Positions 6,774-8,605 of a stretch of DNA of 8,605 bases are shown here, one piece after another (the stretch's first letter is position 1; the number at the start of each line of letters is the position of its first letter). The position numbers and the translations under genes are program-made. The notes under the pieces were generated by a model that did not search any database, had not been told where the DNA came from, and saw only the letters and a list, made by a program, of their open reading frames with translations. The stretch is taken from contig CACZIP010000073.1 of assembly GCA_902781245.1 (NCBI GenBank), forward strand, positions 3,804-12,408. The letters run 5' to 3'. The stretch comes from an uncultured Coriobacteriaceae bacterium (lineage in GTDB: Bacteria > Actinomycetota > Coriobacteriia > Coriobacteriales > Eggerthellaceae).

Positions 6774-7256
6774 ATGGAAAACGGAAGAACGCTCGATGTC
6801 ATGGTCGTCCCGGTGGGAGGGCTCCCGTACCGCAGGACGCTCGAGGCCGACCGCGACGGCAGCTTCCTGCACGGGCTGCAGGCCTGCGTCGCCGGCCCGA
6901 TCGAGCCGGCGGGCTACATCTTCGAGGACGCGCCGGCCGTGTACGTCAACGAGGAGGGGCTGCTGGGCGCTTCGCTCGAGACGGCGAACCGGGCGATTTA
7001 CGCGACGGGGCGGATGGCCGAGCTTGGCTACCTCTCCCAGATGGACTACTCGCATGCGGTCGAGGAGGGCGAGCTCTACTCGATCGTCTTCGGCGACATG
7101 GTCTGCGTCGGGTTCGACCCGGAGGCCGGCGAGGACCGCGACATCACCGACGAGGAGGCAAAGCGGGTCATGGACCGTTTCGGCAGCGACGAGTCGGTCG
7201 CATCCGGCGGACTCGAGCTCATCCGGGCTATGCTACGGAGCCGGGCCGCCAGATAG
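6774..7256 (+). CDS. DUF3846-domain protein
   Basis: The 160-residue protein matches the DUF3846 pattern from end to end: VVPVGGLPYRRTLE (11-24), LHGLQACVAGPIE (32-44), VYVNEEGLLGASLETANRAI (56-75) and VFGDMVCVGF (105-114). The C-terminal 40 residues are acidic, then helical and basic. It is a soluble, probably cytoplasmic protein. DUF3846 has no established biochemical function and is common in plasmids, phages and integrative elements of Actinobacteria and Firmicutes. The frame is open further upstream (an ATG at 6648), but ATG 6774 begins the domain and has AAGAGGT five to six bases upstream. Its sequence is visibly richer in G+C than the helicase remnant and the cyclase on either side, which argues for a different origin. 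No operon partner is visible; a hairpin terminator lies at its stop codon. Confidence 0.78.
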   Translation: MENGRTLDVMVVPVGGLPYRRTLEADRDGSFLHGLQACVAGPIEPAGYIFEDAPAVYVNEEGLLGASLETANRAIYATGRMAELGYLSQMDYSHAVEEGELYSIVFGDMVCVGFDPEAGEDRDITDEEAKRVMDRFGSDESVASGGLELIRAMLRSRAAR

Positions 7257-7262
7257 GCGGCC
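7244..7262 (+). terminator. Terminator hairpin at the DUF3846 stop codon
   Basis: GGCCGCC (7244-7250) pairs with GGCGGCC (7256-7262) around the five-base loop AGATA, followed by TTCGTTAT. The stop codon TAG (7254-7256) straddles loop and stem. A compact G+C-rich stem with a T-rich 3' side fits an intrinsic terminator in a G+C-rich genome, although the T-run is poor. Confidence 0.5.
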
Positions 7263-7272
7263 TTCGTTATCG

Positions 7273-7316
7273 GAATCCCTCCGCAGGTATCGCACAATGC
7301 CAGCGCGGAGGGATTC
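7273..7316. repeat. 12-bp perfect inverted repeat
   Basis: GAATCCCTCCGC (7273-7284) and GCGGAGGGATTC (7305-7316) are perfectly complementary across a 20-base spacer. It starts 17 bases past the DUF3846 stop. There is no U-run on either side, so it is not a standard terminator. It could be a protein-binding site, a recombination site, or a larger transcript-end structure. Confidence 0.6.
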
Positions 7317-7325
7317 GCCTCACAT

Positions 7326-7349
7326 CCCCGAAAACGGCCGATTTCGGGG
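7326..7349. repeat. 8-bp perfect inverted repeat with palindromic loop
   Basis: CCCCGAAA (7326-7333) and TTTCGGGG (7342-7349) flank an eight-base spacer containing the palindrome CGGCCG. It lies nine bases after the larger inverted repeat. The tight tandem placement resembles ends or transfer origins of mobile elements, but no transposase, integrase or relaxase gene is in the window. Confidence 0.55.
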
Positions 7350-7623
7350 TGATGTTGACACCATTCCCCCCAAATTCCCCCATCTTGGGCAATCGGAAGC
7401 GCGCTCCAAGAGGCTCCCAAGAACGTGTTTTTCCTGATAACTGACCGCATCCGTGTCTGTTCGGCTGTTTGACGCCCTCTGGGTTGCCTACCCGAAGAGC
7501 TACATTTTCAGCCTGAAAGCCGTCGGGGTTTCGCCCAACGAGCGTTAGTTTACTCGCCTGCGATTGGCCATTCGAAGCTATTACTGCAAACAGTGCAACA
7601 AGACGTCTTTGGCAGGAATGCGC

Positions 7624-8605
7624 TTACTCAACATTGATGAAAAACTCGTTGCTGTGCGCAACACATACACCGTTCTTCAGCAAAAAGCATTGTACGTAGT
7701 GTCGGCCGGCGTACGCTGTCCTCTCATGCCTGCCGCCATTGCTGATGTTCGATTTCTCGAATCCGCCTCGTGGGCACTCGTCTGCATATGCTTCCTCGCC
7801 TGTATTGACGACTTGCCACTTGACTGTCAAGCTCGACAGTCCTTTTGAGCGCAGAACCTTGTAATCAATGTCGCAGTTCTTTGGGATTGTGCGGCCGTTG
7901 TTCGAGATGCGTTCGATGTGGCCATCGGGAAACGTCACTTCGGCCACGACTATCACGCCGGGCTTCTTTTTCGCGATGAGCCAGGGCGGTTTTTGGCGAT
8001 GGGGCACGCACAAAGCGCTAGATATTGGCAATAGAGCAAGGTTTGAGCCGGTCGCGCTCTTCGTGCCGGCTGGAAAGCGATTTCCGAGTACCTCACGCCA
8101 TGATTCATTGCAGGATCCAGTCTTTTGTATGGTGGCAAGGCATTCCTCAATGGCGGATAGGAAGCTCTTGAAGTCGGCGTTTGTATATCCCGAAGCCAAG
8201 TCGTTCGTACTGAGCGCTGGATCCGCGATTATGGGCACCAGTCCTGCTTCGACGTCCGGCGCAAGCGAATCGAGCATGTTTTCCATCAAGCCAATCAGCA
8301 AATCCTCGTACAGCCCATCATCGTCAGGAAAATTGTCGGCGATAATCTTTTCCAGCGTGATGCCCTTAGGCCAGCGCGTACCATTGGGGCACTTCTCGCG
8401 CCTCCACCACTTCATGATCTTGACAACGGGCTTGTACTTGCCGTTGTGCTCCTTGTTGACTTCGGTTGACCAGTCGATATGGCCTTTTGGATTGGTTTCG
8501 CTCCATGAGGAATCGTCAATGCAGCCAATGAATTGGCTTTCGCCTTCGGATGCCAGTGGAACGACGTCGATATCGATCTTGGTAAGCTCAATCCCAACGG
8601 AATGC
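7624..8605 (-). CDS. CBASS CD-NTase (SMODS nucleotidyltransferase with AGS-C sensor domain), C-terminal 326 residues
   Basis: The frame is open from the right window edge to TAA at 7624-7626; an internal ATG at 8415 is not the start. Numbering from the edge, residues 9-16 (KIDIDVVP) hold the last catalytic Asp of a nucleotidyltransferase fold. The helical SMODS core follows, with NPKGHIDW (residues 39-46) and KPVVKIMKWWRR. Residues 210-326 form the AGS-C sensor: PPWLIAKK, KWQVVNTGEEA (262-272), RGGF, HERTAYAGRHYVQC (293-306) and the terminal CVAHSNEFFINV. The catalytic GS and first Asp motif lie outside the window. These enzymes make cyclic oligonucleotides on phage infection and so switch on a toxic effector. 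No effector, HORMA/TRIP13 or Cap2/Cap3 gene is downstream, so partners should lie beyond the right edge. The nucleotide product cannot be predicted from this part. Confidence 0.82.
   Translation of the reverse strand, partial: HSVGIELTKIDIDVVPLASEGESQFIGCIDDSSWSETNPKGHIDWSTEVNKEHNGKYKPVVKIMKWWRREKCPNGTRWPKGITLEKIIADNFPDDDGLYEDLLIGLMENMLDSLAPDVEAGLVPIIADPALSTNDLASGYTNADFKSFLSAIEECLATIQKTGSCNESWREVLGNRFPAGTKSATGSNLALLPISSALCVPHRQKPPWLIAKKKPGVIVVAEVTFPDGHIERISNNGRTIPKNCDIDYKVLRSKGLSSLTVKWQVVNTGEEAYADECPRGGFEKSNISNGGRHERTAYAGRHYVQCFLLKNGVCVAHSNEFFINVE

Larger units (their letters stand above)
7257..7623. other. Gene-free stretch of repeats between the DUF3846 and cyclase genes
   Basis: No convincing gene is present in these 367 bases. 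From left to right there is the 3' side of the DUF3846 terminator, a 12-bp inverted repeat (7273-7316), an 8-bp inverted repeat (7326-7349) and two ATTCCCCC copies 11 bases apart (7363-7370, 7374-7381). A 6-bp inverted pair CTTGGG/CCCAAG follows (7384-7389, 7416-7421). A short open stretch (7441-7554) has no ATG start. The repeat density suggests a mobile-element end, recombination site or scar. The stretch also separates convergent transcripts, so some of it may be terminator for the cyclase gene. Confidence 0.5.

Noticed and set aside
6494..7444. Plus-strand open frame of 316 codons over the helicase remnant and DUF3846 gene
   Set aside because: It is in a different frame from the DUF3846 protein and antisense to the helicase remnant. 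Its Arg-Gly-rich translation is typical of a G+C-rich shadow.
7076..7450. Minus-strand open frame of 124 codons downstream of the cyclase
   Set aside because: Half is antisense to the DUF3846 gene and half reads through the repeat cluster. No domain or ribosome-binding site supports it.
7564..7848. Plus-strand open frame of 94 codons starting MAIRSYYCKQCNK
   Set aside because: From 7624 onward it is antisense to the AGS-C domain, so only about 20 residues are independent. The single CxxC is not enough to call a gene.
1..8605. CRISPR array, tRNA or rRNA gene
   Set aside because: No regularly spaced direct repeats of CRISPR length and no cloverleaf or rRNA-like sequence were seen anywhere in the window.

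Overview
The window has a G+C-rich genome style, Shine-Dalgarno leaders and a bis-MGD molybdoenzyme locus with dedicated transporters and its own LysR regulator. It also carries a DUF3846 protein and a CBASS cyclase. This mix suggests an anaerobic actinobacterium of the Coriobacteriia (Eggerthellaceae-like). That placement is inferred from style and gene content; no marker gene is present.

Left part (1-6200), a catabolic or respiratory cassette. An apparent minus-strand operon runs right to left: an SSS-family sodium:solute symporter (3004-4455), a YkvI-family LeuT-fold membrane protein (1667-2914), and the first 515 residues of a cytoplasmic molybdopterin oxidoreductase (1-1545, cut by the window edge). 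The oxidoreductase has a [4Fe-4S] motif and a probable Cys molybdenum ligand. It lies in the neighbourhood of acetylene hydratase and the gut actinobacterial catechol dehydroxylases. Paired stem-loops separate the enzyme from the transporters. Divergent to the operon is a 99-residue zinc-ribbon protein (4728-5027). It converges, across a strong bidirectional terminator, on a LysR regulator (5146-6096) whose promoter is spanned by a perfect inverted repeat. The simplest reading is substrate-controlled import of an unknown compound followed by reduction, dehydroxylation or hydration.

Right part (6200-8605), a patchy accessory region. It holds a C-terminal remnant of a DUF2075/Schlafen-type helicase with both visible helicase motifs altered (6380-6721, minus). 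Next is a G+C-richer DUF3846 gene (6774-7256, plus) ending in a terminator hairpin. A 367-base gene-free stretch follows, packed with inverted repeats and C-tract repeats. The last feature is the C-terminal 326 residues of a CBASS CD-NTase (SMODS core plus AGS-C sensor; 7624-8605, minus, open at the window edge). The rest of the CBASS operon would lie beyond the right edge. The mix of decayed and intact defence genes with a mobile-element-associated gene looks like a defence island or integration hotspot.

Two of the most informative genes, the oxidoreductase and the cyclase, run off the window ends. They have to be read as open frames rather than complete ORFs.
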